Below are positions 1 to 6,131 of a stretch of DNA of 10,881 bases, piece by piece. Source of the DNA: Patescibacteria group bacterium (GTDB lineage: Bacteria; Patescibacteriota; Minisyncoccia; Phycocordibacterales; UBA1006). Position 1 is the first letter of the stretch. Each line of letters opens with the position of its first letter. The stretch spans positions 1 to 10,881 of the forward strand of contig JAGQMP010000015.1 of the NCBI GenBank assembly GCA_020428585.1, given 5' to 3'. Position numbers and translations under genes: made by a program. Under the pieces are notes generated by a model. That model did not search any database. It was not told the origin of the DNA and was given only the letters and a program-made list of their open reading frames with translations.

Positions 1-16
1 AAATTCGTACGAATTT
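1..16. repeat. 16-bp perfect palindrome at left edge
   Basis: AAATTCGTACGAATTT reads the same on both strands. It lies about 20 bp beyond the lemA terminator, at the window edge, so its full extent and the gene it belongs to cannot be seen. It could be an operator or the upper part of a larger hairpin; no function can be assigned from this window. Confidence 0.5.
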
Positions 17-35
17 AAGAATAATTTTGTTGATT

Positions 36-58
36 AAAAAACGAGGCTTAGGCCTCGT
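36..58 (-). terminator. Intrinsic terminator overlapping the lemA stop codon
   Basis: On the minus strand ACGAGGC, a four-base loop CTAA and GCCTCGT form a 7-bp GC-rich stem, followed by a run of six T (plus-strand A at 36-41). The left arm encodes the last three residues of LemA (Asp-Glu-Ala), and the loop contains its TAA stop codon. There is therefore no untranslated spacer between the gene end and its terminator. Confidence 0.85.
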
Positions 59-635
59 CTCTAAATGACACCACAATCGGTTCGCGTTCTTTTGAATCTC
101 CTTCAAGTTCAAAGAATTCTCTTTTCGTAAATCCAAATGATCCTGCCACCATATTCGATGGGAAAGTTTCAATCGCAATATTAAGGTCGCGGACATTGGT
201 GTTGTAGAACCGACGAGCTGCTTGAATCTTGTTTTCGGTATCGGTGAGCTCTCGCTGCAGTTCGAGGAAATTCTGGTTCGCCTTGAGGTCAGGATAGGCT
301 TCGGCAACAGCAAGGAGTTTACCAAGCGCGCTGGTAAGTCCAGATTCAAGCGACGCAAACTGCGCCATCTGATCCGCTGATACCTTTGATGGATCAATGG
401 TCATCTGAGTTGCCTTTGAACGGGCTTCGAGGACCTCGTCGAGGGTTGCCCGTTCGTGGGTAGCGTACCCCTTCACCGTCTCAACCAGGTTCGGGATAAG
501 GTCGTAGCGACGTTTTAATTGAACGTCGATGTCAGCCCAGGCTTCGTCGGTGCGTGCGCGTTTTTTAACCAAGCCGTTGTAGATCCCCACAAGGGCAATG
601 ACAACAATGGCAATGATAGCAAGAAGAATATACAT
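48..635 (-). CDS. lemA: LemA family membrane protein
   Basis: A 195-residue LemA family protein, the usual length for the family. Residues 2-20 form one hydrophobic helix, expected to anchor the protein in the membrane. It is followed by the family's most conserved block: DEAWADIDVQLKRRYDLIPN at about 30-49, then a V-x-x-V-K-G-Y stretch with a conserved H-E pair near residue 60. The C-terminal part has the family motif around F-Y-N-x-x-V-R-D-L-N at 143-152 and F-P-S-N-M-V-A near 158-164. LemA proteins have a helical-bundle fold; their biochemical role is poorly defined. Here it is a single-gene unit between its own promoter and terminator, without the htpX or TPM-domain partners often found beside it. 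The start is the ATG at 635; no Shine-Dalgarno is visible. GC content is similar to secDF and higher than the gene upstream. Confidence 0.95.
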   Translation of the reverse strand: MYILLAIIAIVVIALVGIYNGLVKKRARTDEAWADIDVQLKRRYDLIPNLVETVKGYATHERATLDEVLEARSKATQMTIDPSKVSADQMAQFASLESGLTSALGKLLAVAEAYPDLKANQNFLELQRELTDTENKIQAARRFYNTNVRDLNIAIETFPSNMVAGSFGFTKREFFELEGDSKEREPIVVSFRDEA

Positions 636-645
636 AGTAGTAAAA

Positions 646-670
646 GTTATAAGGTAACGAACCCATTATA
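646..670 (-). promoter_or_regulatory. Candidate lemA promoter -10 boxes
   Basis: A perfect TATAAT (plus strand 665-670) lies just beyond the T-run of the preceding gene's terminator and would start transcription near 658, giving a leader of about 22 nt. A second candidate, TATAAC (646-651), would start near 639, about 4 nt before the ATG; it has TTGGTA at 669-674 with a 17-nt spacer. Neither has a strong -35, and no Shine-Dalgarno lies between them and the start. Which one is used cannot be decided by eye. Confidence 0.5.
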
Positions 671-672
671 CC

Positions 673-697
673 AAAAAAGCACCGATTAGGGTGCTTT
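673..697 (-). terminator. Intrinsic terminator at the stop of the 170-aa gene
   Basis: On the minus strand AAAGCACC, a six-base loop and GGTGCTTT form an 8-bp stem (690-697 with 676-683), followed by a six-T run (673-678). The left arm starts inside the TAA stop codon (696-698). The T-run is separated by only two bases from the TATAAT proposed for lemA, so the terminator and the next promoter are packed end to end. Confidence 0.85.
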
Positions 698-1208
698 ATT
701 CAATGACATAGTCTTCAATTTTGATGTTCGAGGCATTAAGCATATTACCCCTTGCAATGATCTTGATATTAGAGACCTTGTGGAAACGATTATCATCTTT
801 AACAAAACGATACAGTTCAAACTTACCATCATTATCTCTAGCGATTTTCAGGATCTCATTTCTTTCACCTTTCGCTGTAAAGATGATGATATTCAATAAA
901 CCGCCTATTTTATCAAATAAAAGAGGGTGGAGTTCAACGAGTACAGGTGATTCGTCATCAATTTGAAAAAATTGTGATTTTTCTGAAATTTCTTCAATCC
1001 CAACCTTACGATCAAATTTCTTCACAAAAAGCTTTCCCGAAATCGACAAGCTATCAATAATAGAATCTCTACTCTCAACATGAACTGAAAAATGACCAGT
1101 TAGATCTAATAAAGTACTTTTTAGAAGAAGTTCTCCATTGGTGATGTGATCTTTCTCGCTAGAAATGAGACCACAAATAATAACCATAAATAATATAAGT
1201 GTTCTCAT
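696..1208 (-). CDS. Unrecognised AT-rich protein with hydrophobic N-terminus
   Basis: A 170-residue protein that I do not recognise. Residues 3-16 (T-L-I-L-F-M-V-I-I-C-G-L-I-S) are hydrophobic after M-R, consistent with a short signal peptide or membrane anchor. A cysteine sits at position 12, but the residue before it is Ile, so it is not a proper lipobox. The rest is soluble and mixed alpha/beta in character: basic stretches around 58-69 (G-K-L-F-V-K-K-F-D-R-K), a hydrophobic strand at 102-110, and alternating strand-like segments to the C-terminus. A loose resemblance to a lipoprotein-carrier-like beta fold came to mind but no motif supports it. The base composition is clearly more AT-rich than lemA and secF on either side, suggesting a lineage-specific or acquired gene. 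The start is the ATG at 1208, just downstream of a candidate -10 box. It stands alone between two terminators. Confidence 0.8.
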   Translation of the reverse strand: MRTLILFMVIICGLISSEKDHITNGELLLKSTLLDLTGHFSVHVESRDSIIDSLSISGKLFVKKFDRKVGIEEISEKSQFFQIDDESPVLVELHPLLFDKIGGLLNIIIFTAKGERNEILKIARDNDGKFELYRFVKDDNRFHKVSNIKIIARGNMLNASNIKIEDYVIE

Positions 1209-1218
1209 CTCAGAATAA

Positions 1219-1250
1219 ATTTTATAGGTTTAGGTACATTCAATCAGCAA
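1219..1250 (-). promoter_or_regulatory. Candidate promoter of the 170-aa gene
   Basis: The minus strand has TTGCTG (1245-1250), an 18-nt spacer and TATAAA (1221-1226), which runs on as TATAAAAT to 1219. Transcription would begin near 1212-1214, only 4-6 nt before the ATG at 1208, leaving no room for a Shine-Dalgarno. It lies directly behind the secF terminator. Confidence 0.45.
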
Positions 1251-1275
1251 AATAAGAAGAAAGCAAGGAGACAAG

Positions 1276-1300
1276 AAAAAACCAGTGTGTGCTGGTTTTT
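1276..1300 (-). terminator. Intrinsic terminator of the secDF operon
   Basis: AAAAACCAG (minus strand 1300-1292), a six-base loop and CTGGTTTTT (1285-1277) form a stem with a CCAG/CTGG core extended by A-T pairs; the T-run reaches 1276. It begins three bases after the TAG of secF. Because it is flanked by A and T runs on opposite sides, it could also act in the plus direction, although no plus-strand gene is seen. Confidence 0.85.
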
Positions 1301-1303
1301 GTG

Positions 1304-2191
1304 CTACTTGGTGACTTTTTTCTTTACCAAAACCGTCAAAAGCGGTGAGGCGAGGAAAATTGATGAATAGGTTCCCACAATCGTTCCTAAGAGAAGGACT
1401 AATGATAGGGTTCGTGTCGCCACGGGACCTGCAAAGTACAGTGCCAAAAGGACGACCACCAAGGTCAACGACGTAAAGATCGATCGGGTCATGGTGTCAT
1501 GGATCGCGTTACCAACCGTCGAGGTGAATGCCTCGCGGTTAGTAGCGCCACCATCGTCAGCCAGGTTCTCGCGAATACGATCGAACACCACAATCGTATC
1601 ATTGACCGAGAGCCCCAGGATTGAGAGGAGTCCGACTACATACAAGGTATCAATCTCGGTACCCATAAGAGTCAAAATTCCCACCGGAATAATGATGTCA
1701 TGAATCAATGCAAGGACTGCCACAATACCATAGGTCCATGATGACACTGGTTTTGACACCTTGCGAAATGCGTAAGCGACAAAGAGGACAATACCAATCG
1801 ATACCGCGATCAATGCGTACAATGATTTCGTGCGGAGTTCACGTCCAACCGATGGACCGATCGAATTGAATCGTTCAGTGTTGGACGTCGCCTCCCCTAT
1901 TGAAGTTGCCGCAACCAAAGTCTTTCGTTCGTCTTCTGATAATGGTTTGGTCTTGATGACGTAGCCATTATCTCCAAAAGGTTGCACGAGGGCGTCTTCA
2001 AATCCCGCCTCGGCAAGAGCATCTCGTAGATCAGCGACCTCGGGACGTTCTTCGTACGATACTTCGAGGACCGATCCTCCCGTGAATTCGATACCGTAAT
2101 CAAGTCCACGCACCCCAATAACGATCAAGCTAACGAGGACAAGGAGGGTCGAGAACCCGATGAACCATGTTTTGTGTTTCGTGATAAACAT
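1304..2191 (-). CDS. secF: Protein translocase subunit SecF
   Basis: A 295-residue SecF, the partner of SecD in the proton-driven accessory complex that pulls exported proteins through SecYEG on the outer face of the membrane. Residues 8-28 form the first membrane helix, followed by Y-G-I-E-F-T-G-G-S at 32-40, the SecF hallmark. A periplasmic-type domain ends in G-P-S-V-G-R-E-L at 112-119. Five further helices run from about 123 to 288. The conserved S-V-N-D-T-I-V-V-F-D-R-I-R-E-N block is at 195-209; Asp198 corresponds to the family's conserved membrane Asp implicated in proton passage. Arg236 (M-T-R-S-I-F-T-S-L-T) is also conserved. The ATG at 2191 lies 4 bp after the secD stop, so translation is probably coupled. 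The length is near the lower end for the family but complete. It is the last gene of the operon, followed at once by a terminator. Confidence 0.96.
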   Translation of the reverse strand: MFITKHKTWFIGFSTLLVLVSLIVIGVRGLDYGIEFTGGSVLEVSYEERPEVADLRDALAEAGFEDALVQPFGDNGYVIKTKPLSEDERKTLVAATSIGEATSNTERFNSIGPSVGRELRTKSLYALIAVSIGIVLFVAYAFRKVSKPVSSWTYGIVAVLALIHDIIIPVGILTLMGTEIDTLYVVGLLSILGLSVNDTIVVFDRIRENLADDGGATNREAFTSTVGNAIHDTMTRSIFTSLTLVVVLLALYFAGPVATRTLSLVLLLGTIVGTYSSIFLASPLLTVLVKKKVTK

Positions 2192-2195
2192 AAGC

Positions 2196-3626
2196 CTATT
2201 TGGTGAGTCCGGTTTTGTACAAGAACCGAGTAATCTTGCCTACCCGACCGTCACGTTTGGTGAGTGATAGCAGGAGGAAGCGGGTTACGGTAACGGCAGT
2301 AAACATCGATACCAAGATACCCAGACCGAAGGTAAGGGCGAATCCCTTAATCAAGGCCGTACCGAACCAGAACAAGAAGACCGCGGAAATGATGGATGAA
2401 ATGTTTGCATCGCGAATCGAAGCCCAAGCTCGTTTGAACCCAATTTCGACCGCCTCGTGCAAGGTCTTGCCGCGAGCGACTTCTTCTTTCATACGTTCAA
2501 AAATCAAAATATTCGCATCAACCGCAATACCGATCGATATGATAAATCCCGTAATACCTGCCGATGTCAACGTAACGGGAACAAATTTAAACATCCACAA
2601 CATGATCGTGGTATAGATCCCAAGGGCGAGGACCGCAATCAGTCCCGGCAATCGGTACCAGAGGATGAGAACAATTCCAACCAGAATCAATCCAATAATC
2701 CCGGCGTAAACACCGGCATCAACCGCCTCGTGTCCCAGGGTCGGACCAATCGTATTGGTCGAAATCAAACTAATCGGAATAGGCAAGGCACCAGAATTCA
2801 AACGCCCAACCGTGGTCTTGGCCTCGTCGATGGTAAAGTTCCCCGAGATGACCGCCTGCCCACCCGAAATCGGTTCATTCACAACCGGCGCTGATACGAG
2901 AATACCGTCGAGGTAAATCGCAATCGTCTTGCCGACGTTGTCGGTGGTTAGCTGTTCAAAGAGTTCAGCCCCCTCGCGATCAAACGACAAGGCGATAATA
3001 GGACGGGATTGGAACCCTCCTCCATTTTGAACACCGCCTTGGGTAAACTGTAGCTGCGCCTTATCAAGGTACTTTCCGGTGAGGTCCGTTGATACGTACA
3101 ACTGATCCTGGAGTTCTTTAATTTTGCTGTAATCAATACTTCCCAAGGTGAGGGTACCATCAACGATATCTGCGGCACTGACATCTGTCTTTAATGCTTC
3201 GTCGATTTGTGCCTGGATCTTTTCACGATCGGCTTCGGGTGCTTCGACCTTGAATTCAAGCAGTGGGGTCTGCCCGATCATTTCAACGGCCTGGTCGAGG
3301 TCGGTGACACCGGGAAGTTCAACAATCAATCGTTGTTCTTCACCCTCGATGCCAAGGCTGTGGACTTCGGTCGTGACGTTTGGTTCAGCCACCCCAAAGG
3401 CGTTGATGCGGCGTTCAATAACGTCACGAAGGGCGTCCATTGAATCGCGTACCTCGCCAGGGTCGATTTCAGATACATCAGCCTGATAGACCAGGTAACT
3501 ACCTCCTGACAGGTCAAGGCCCAGCCGAAACGGATTGCTTTGATTGTTCTCTGACGAGAGGACGTACCATCCGAGAAATACGCCCAGCGCTATAAATAAG
3601 AGCGCGGTAAGTCTAGTCTTCCACAT
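2196..3626 (-). CDS. secD: Protein translocase subunit SecD
   Basis: A 476-residue SecD, shorter than the E. coli protein (about 615) because the periplasmic region is reduced. Residues 8-23 form helix 1, followed by L-G-L-D-L-S-G-G-S at 35-43, the SecD signature. The extracellular part includes E-R-R-I-N-A-F-G-V at 71-79, L-P-G-V near 104-107 and S-A-P-V-V-N-E-P-I at 245-253. A Gln/Gly-rich stretch (Q-F-T-Q-G-G-V-Q-N-G-G-G-F) is at 193-205. The membrane domain has L-P-I-P-I-S at 281-286 and the conserved I-G-I-A-V-D-A-N-I-L-I-F-E-R at 365-378. Asp370 is the counterpart of the membrane Asp important for proton coupling in characterised SecDF. The start is the ATG at 3626, with a weak purine stretch (GAGAG) just upstream. 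It forms an operon with secF. No yajC is seen next to it. Confidence 0.96.
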   Translation of the reverse strand: MWKTRLTALLFIALGVFLGWYVLSSENNQSNPFRLGLDLSGGSYLVYQADVSEIDPGEVRDSMDALRDVIERRINAFGVAEPNVTTEVHSLGIEGEEQRLIVELPGVTDLDQAVEMIGQTPLLEFKVEAPEADREKIQAQIDEALKTDVSAADIVDGTLTLGSIDYSKIKELQDQLYVSTDLTGKYLDKAQLQFTQGGVQNGGGFQSRPIIALSFDREGAELFEQLTTDNVGKTIAIYLDGILVSAPVVNEPISGGQAVISGNFTIDEAKTTVGRLNSGALPIPISLISTNTIGPTLGHEAVDAGVYAGIIGLILVGIVLILWYRLPGLIAVLALGIYTTIMLWMFKFVPVTLTSAGITGFIISIGIAVDANILIFERMKEEVARGKTLHEAVEIGFKRAWASIRDANISSIISAVFLFWFGTALIKGFALTFGLGILVSMFTAVTVTRFLLLSLTKRDGRVGKITRFLYKTGLTK

Positions 3627-3637
3627 ATGCTCTCTAC

Positions 3638-3666
3638 TCTATACCTTTCGATTATTTTTTCAATGA
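3638..3666 (-). promoter_or_regulatory. Weak candidate secD promoter
   Basis: TATAGA (minus strand, 3638-3643) would start transcription near 3631, about 5 nt before the secD ATG. TCATTG lies 17 nt upstream; a better-looking TTGAAA (3658-3663) is only 14 nt away, too close for a normal spacer. The site is weak; readthrough from the hydrolase unit upstream is also possible because no clear terminator follows that unit. Confidence 0.3.
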
Positions 3667-3673
3667 AAACATC

Positions 3674-4015
3674 CTAATCCATCCCATCAAAAATAATGCT
3701 AATAAAACCAACAACAAAAGCAAAAAATATAATAAAATATATCAAAGTAGGGAAGAAATTTCTTTTAGATACTTCTGATCTTTTATTGCCACTAAACAAT
3801 CCTCTAGAATCATTCAACTGAACATCCTTAAAGAAGGGAATCTTCTGAAGAAAGTAAAGTATCGTAATAGCCAGGATTACGAAAATGATACTTTTAGGAA
3901 CTTGTTTCATATATTCCCAAGTGTTAGACAATTCTTTGAAATTTTGAGGTAAAAAATAAAGAAATAAAGCCAATCCTAATAAACCCCCTAAGATATTTTT
4001 TATATTTCTCTTCAT
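3674..4015 (-). CDS. Small AT-rich membrane protein, three predicted helices
   Basis: I do not recognise this 113-residue protein. From the ATG at 4015 it has a basic start (M-K-R-N-I-K-N), a helix at about 8-24 (L-G-G-L-L-G-L-A-L-F-L-Y-F), a hydrophilic stretch, a second helix at about 43-57 (I-I-F-V-I-L-A-I-T-I-L-Y-F-L), a polar loop with charged residues (F-S-G-N-K-R-S-E-V-S-K-R), and a third helix at about 88-109 rich in Phe and Ile. It follows the hydrolase gene: the ATG lies 10 bp after that gene's stop, while an alternative GTG start at 4036 would overlap it by 11 bp and add 7 residues. Translational coupling is likely either way. The DNA is strikingly AT-rich compared with both neighbours, consistent with a young or acquired gene. 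No terminator is evident after the TAG stop at 3674-3676. Confidence 0.75.
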   Translation of the reverse strand: MKRNIKNILGGLLGLALFLYFLPQNFKELSNTWEYMKQVPKSIIFVILAITILYFLQKIPFFKDVQLNDSRGLFSGNKRSEVSKRNFFPTLIYFIIFFAFVVGFISIIFDGMD

Positions 4016-4025
4016 AAAAAATTTA

Positions 4026-4667
4026 TTAAAATCCACAACTCTCGCCCGCTTTCATTGATATAAAATCAATTCCCTTAGCGGAAAGCTCTCGACTACAATG
4101 TTTATGTTGAGACGCGATACCGCTTTCATTCAAGAGCGCGTCGTGAACCGGAAAGGCGTGTTTCGGTCGAACGTCGAGTGCGTACCTAATGACATCCGCT
4201 ACCTTTGCCCACGGACCGGCGACTGGGAGTGCCAGGATTTCGACAGGTTTTCCAGGATTGGCATAGGAATCACCTGGGTAGAAGAGCCTATCAGCTATAA
4301 AGTATCCCGTATTTTGAACCTGTCCAAAACCTTCAAAGATCTCCTCGTGTTTAGCATCAAAGGCTTCAATGGTTATTTCCTCAACAGAAGCAACCTCTTG
4401 TCCCTCGAGTACGGCATATGCGATACCGGCTTCATCCAAAAGTTTTCCGGTACTGGTGTTTGTATAAACGCGGACTTCTGGGTTATTTTTTACAACTTCT
4501 TTGAGAGACTCAACGTGCAGGTGATCACCGTGTTCGTGGGTAATCAAGACTACGTCAATTCCGCGGATCTGATTCTGCTCTTGTGAGAAGGCACCAGGAT
4601 CAGTGAGTACCGTTAATCCATCAAGTTCAATGAGCAAGCAGCAATGGCCTATTTTTGTTACTTTCAT
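4026..4667 (-). CDS. UlaG-like metallo-beta-lactamase-fold hydrolase
   Basis: A 213-residue Zn-dependent hydrolase of the metallo-beta-lactamase fold, most like the UlaG-type group (COG2220 in character) and probably cytoplasmic, as no signal peptide is present. The N-terminus M-K-V-T-K-I-G-H-C-C-L-L-I-E and L-T-D-P-G (21-25) are typical of that group. Metal ligands are visible: H-E-H-G-D-H at 44-49, His107, Asp133 (in Y-P-G-D-S) and His175 (in F-P-V-H-D). Thus all seven residues expected for a two-metal site are present. The substrate cannot be told from sequence: relatives include ascorbate-6-phosphate lactonase and other phosphoesterases or lactonases, and the neighbours do not point to sugar metabolism. 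The start is the ATG at 4667, which coincides with the predicted transcription start of the extended -10 promoter just upstream. Confidence 0.9.
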   Translation of the reverse strand: MKVTKIGHCCLLIELDGLTVLTDPGAFSQEQNQIRGIDVVLITHEHGDHLHVESLKEVVKNNPEVRVYTNTSTGKLLDEAGIAYAVLEGQEVASVEEITIEAFDAKHEEIFEGFGQVQNTGYFIADRLFYPGDSYANPGKPVEILALPVAGPWAKVADVIRYALDVRPKHAFPVHDALLNESGIASQHKHCSRELSAKGIDFISMKAGESCGF

Positions 4668-4673
4668 AGATTA

Positions 4674-4682
4674 AGTATAACA
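4674..4682 (-). promoter_or_regulatory. Extended -10 promoter of the hydrolase gene
   Basis: The minus strand reads TGTTATACT: a TATACT -10 box (4674-4679) preceded by TGn, the extended -10 element, which can work without a -35. Counting six bases from the box places +1 at 4667, the A of the ATG, so the mRNA would be leaderless. There are 17 bases between this element and the end of the PAP2 gene stop codon. Confidence 0.6.
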
Positions 4683-4698
4683 CAACACCACGCCTAAT

Positions 4699-5259
4699 TT
4701 ATTTCATCCTCTTAGTAAGAAAATAATAAACCAGCCACGAACATAAAGCGCCGAGGAGCCACCCTGCCAAGACATCGAGGGGATAATGCACCCCGGCCAC
4801 CACCCGTGCCGTGCCAATAAGAAAGGCCAGGAAGATAAACACCGCCCCAACCCGCCGGTGGTGTAGGTAAATCGCGACCGCCAGCGCCGCAAACAAGGTC
4901 GCGTGTCCCGAAGGAAAAGAATCGTAGCCACCATAAGGAAAGAGGGGTACGACATCTTGCAGGGCAAGGTACGGTCGCGCCACCTGAAACGACGCCTTCA
5001 TAATCGCCGAGATTATCCATGCCAGCCCAACCCCGAGGCTGGTGTAGATTCCCTCCTTGATTGAAATCCGTGAAAGCACCACCGGGTGATGAAGCTGGTG
5101 ACCATGCTGATGCACCACAATAAAGATGACTCCAGCCACAAGAACATACAGATCAATTTTCTCGGCAATGATATAGATCAGCCAATTCAAAGTCGGTGAT
5201 AACGAAGTCACCTGATACAAAAAGAGGAAGATGGTGTTGTGAATCTCGGCAAAGGTCAT
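4699..5259 (-). CDS. PAP2-family membrane phosphatase
   Basis: A 186-residue integral membrane protein of the PAP2 / BcrC type. The three signature blocks are present: K88-x6-R95-P96 (C1), P116-S117-G118-H119 (C2) and R152-x5-H158-x3-D162 (C3). His119 and His158 are the expected nucleophile and proton-relay residues. In C3 the Ser that usually precedes Arg is Ala (T-A-R-V-V-A-G-V-H-Y-P-L-D). About six hydrophobic segments occur, at roughly 8-30, 36-49, 71-88, 121-132, 137-151 and 163-181. A His-rich stretch, H-Q-H-G-H-Q-L-H-H (50-58), sits between helices 2 and 3, by topology on the side opposite the active site. Members act on lipid phosphates or pyrophosphates; undecaprenyl pyrophosphate recycling for wall synthesis is a fair guess, supported only by family. 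The ATG at 5259 is 3 bp after the folD stop, so the two are co-transcribed. Confidence 0.9.
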   Translation of the reverse strand: MTFAEIHNTIFLFLYQVTSLSPTLNWLIYIIAEKIDLYVLVAGVIFIVVHQHGHQLHHPVVLSRISIKEGIYTSLGVGLAWIISAIMKASFQVARPYLALQDVVPLFPYGGYDSFPSGHATLFAALAVAIYLHHRRVGAVFIFLAFLIGTARVVAGVHYPLDVLAGWLLGALCSWLVYYFLTKRMK

Positions 5260-5262
5260 AGC

Positions 5263-6090
5263 TTATCGGTTCTGGTGTGCAAGAACGAGGTTCCGATACA
5301 AGGCGGCAATCGTGATCGGACCTATCCCGCCAGGAACCGGCGTGACGATCGAGCCCTTTTCCAAGGTATCTGGATGAATATCGCCAAGGATGCGGCGACC
5401 TTCTTCGCTGGTACCGGCGTCAATTAACACAACACCTTCTTTCACCATATCAGCGGTCAAAAGGTGTGGCACACCAACGCCAGAAATCACCACATCAGCC
5501 TGCCCCAGGAGGTGCGCCTTTTCATCACCTAGCGTCTCATTGGTGATTGCTTGGTATGAATACTGCTGGCGATCAAGCCAGAGCGACGTAGGATATCCTA
5601 CCAACGATCCCATACCCACAAGGACGATGTTTTTGTCAGTAAGGTTTACATCGTAATGATCAACAACTTCCGCGATGGCAGAGGTCACCGGTGGCATTAG
5701 GTTCGTTTTTCCATCACGAAAAGCCTGACGTGCCGCGGTCGATAACACATCGACATCTTTTTCTGGTGGCACAAGATCAAGCACCGCCTGCCGATCAAGG
5801 TGATCTGGCAAGGGTAACTGGATGATAATTCCATCAGCCTTGGATTCGACATCCGCAATCAAATCCTGCACGTCTTGAAATGATACACCTGACGCAAGGC
5901 GGTGAACCACCACATCAGTCCCAAGGTCCTTTCCAAAGGCAGATTTATACCTAATAAAAGTATCAATAACCGGATCAGCACCCAGGTAGATAATGTGAAA
6001 AGACAGAGGCTGGGGCAAGGATTTCGTATACCCGAGGAGCTCTGCCTTGATGTTGTCACGTAGTAATTTGCCGTCTACAAAGGTAGGCAT
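5263..6090 (-). CDS. folD: Bifunctional methylene-THF dehydrogenase/cyclohydrolase FolD (divergent)
   Basis: A 275-residue FolD homologue. FolD interconverts 5,10-methylene-THF, 5,10-methenyl-THF and 10-formyl-THF in the cytosol, using NAD(P). Visible landmarks: an active-site helix T-F-I-R-Y-K (44-49), whose Lys49 aligns with E. coli Lys54; Q-L-P-L-P at 91-95; K-D-V-D-V at 111-115; the nucleotide-binding turn V-G-M-G-S-L-V-G-Y-P at 158-167; and T-P-V-P-G-G-I-G-P-I-T at 250-260. Several usual residues differ. Phe45 replaces the catalytic Tyr (E. coli Tyr50), P-P-V-T stands where P-C-T-P is usual, and K-D-V-D-V lacks the Gly after the second Asp. Such divergence may be lineage-wide rather than a sign of decay, because the frame is intact. 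The start is the ATG at 6090, with a promoter ending a few bases before it. It is the first gene of a folD-PAP2 operon. Confidence 0.92.
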   Translation of the reverse strand: MPTFVDGKLLRDNIKAELLGYTKSLPQPLSFHIIYLGADPVIDTFIRYKSAFGKDLGTDVVVHRLASGVSFQDVQDLIADVESKADGIIIQLPLPDHLDRQAVLDLVPPEKDVDVLSTAARQAFRDGKTNLMPPVTSAIAEVVDHYDVNLTDKNIVLVGMGSLVGYPTSLWLDRQQYSYQAITNETLGDEKAHLLGQADVVISGVGVPHLLTADMVKEGVVLIDAGTSEEGRRILGDIHPDTLEKGSIVTPVPGGIGPITIAALYRNLVLAHQNR

Positions 6091-6098
6091 ATGAGGTA

Positions 6099-6126
6099 AG
6101 TATACCCAGGAGGGGTATTAAAACAA
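6099..6126 (-). promoter_or_regulatory. folD promoter
   Basis: The minus strand has TTGTTT (6121-6126), a 16-nt spacer and TATACT (6099-6104). The predicted +1 is the A at 6092, only two bases before the ATG, so the leader would be AT alone. The -35 box begins 6 bp after the stop codon of the methyltransferase gene. A 6-bp inverted repeat covers most of the -10 box and the adjacent spacer. Confidence 0.6.
6102..6118. repeat. Inverted repeat overlapping the folD -10 box
   Basis: ATACCC (6102-6107) and GGGTAT (6113-6118) are perfect inverted copies around the 5-bp centre AGGAG. The element overlaps three bases of the folD -10 box and most of the spacer, where a repressor dimer would block polymerase. 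There is no T-run after it on either strand, so it is not a convincing terminator for the upstream methyltransferase gene. Confidence 0.4.
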
Positions 6127-6131
6127 CACAA

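Noticed and set aside
696..1208. Lipoprotein assignment for the 170-aa protein from Cys12
   Set aside because: The residue before the Cys is Ile, not Gly, Ala or Ser, so the lipobox rule is not met.
2200..2616. Plus-strand frame of 138 codons antisense to secD
   Set aside because: It is fully antisense to a strongly conserved gene, and its composition looks like reverse-strand shadow. The same applies to the plus frames at 2457-2894 and 3148-3486.
3655..3674. TTTTC/GAAAA hairpin after the small membrane protein as a terminator
   Set aside because: The stem is only five A-T-rich pairs with a 3-nt loop and lacks a T-run in the minus direction.
4098..4586. Plus-strand frame of 162 codons antisense to the hydrolase
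   Set aside because: The minus frame carries all seven metal-ligand residues of the metallo-beta-lactamase fold; the plus frame has no recognisable motif.
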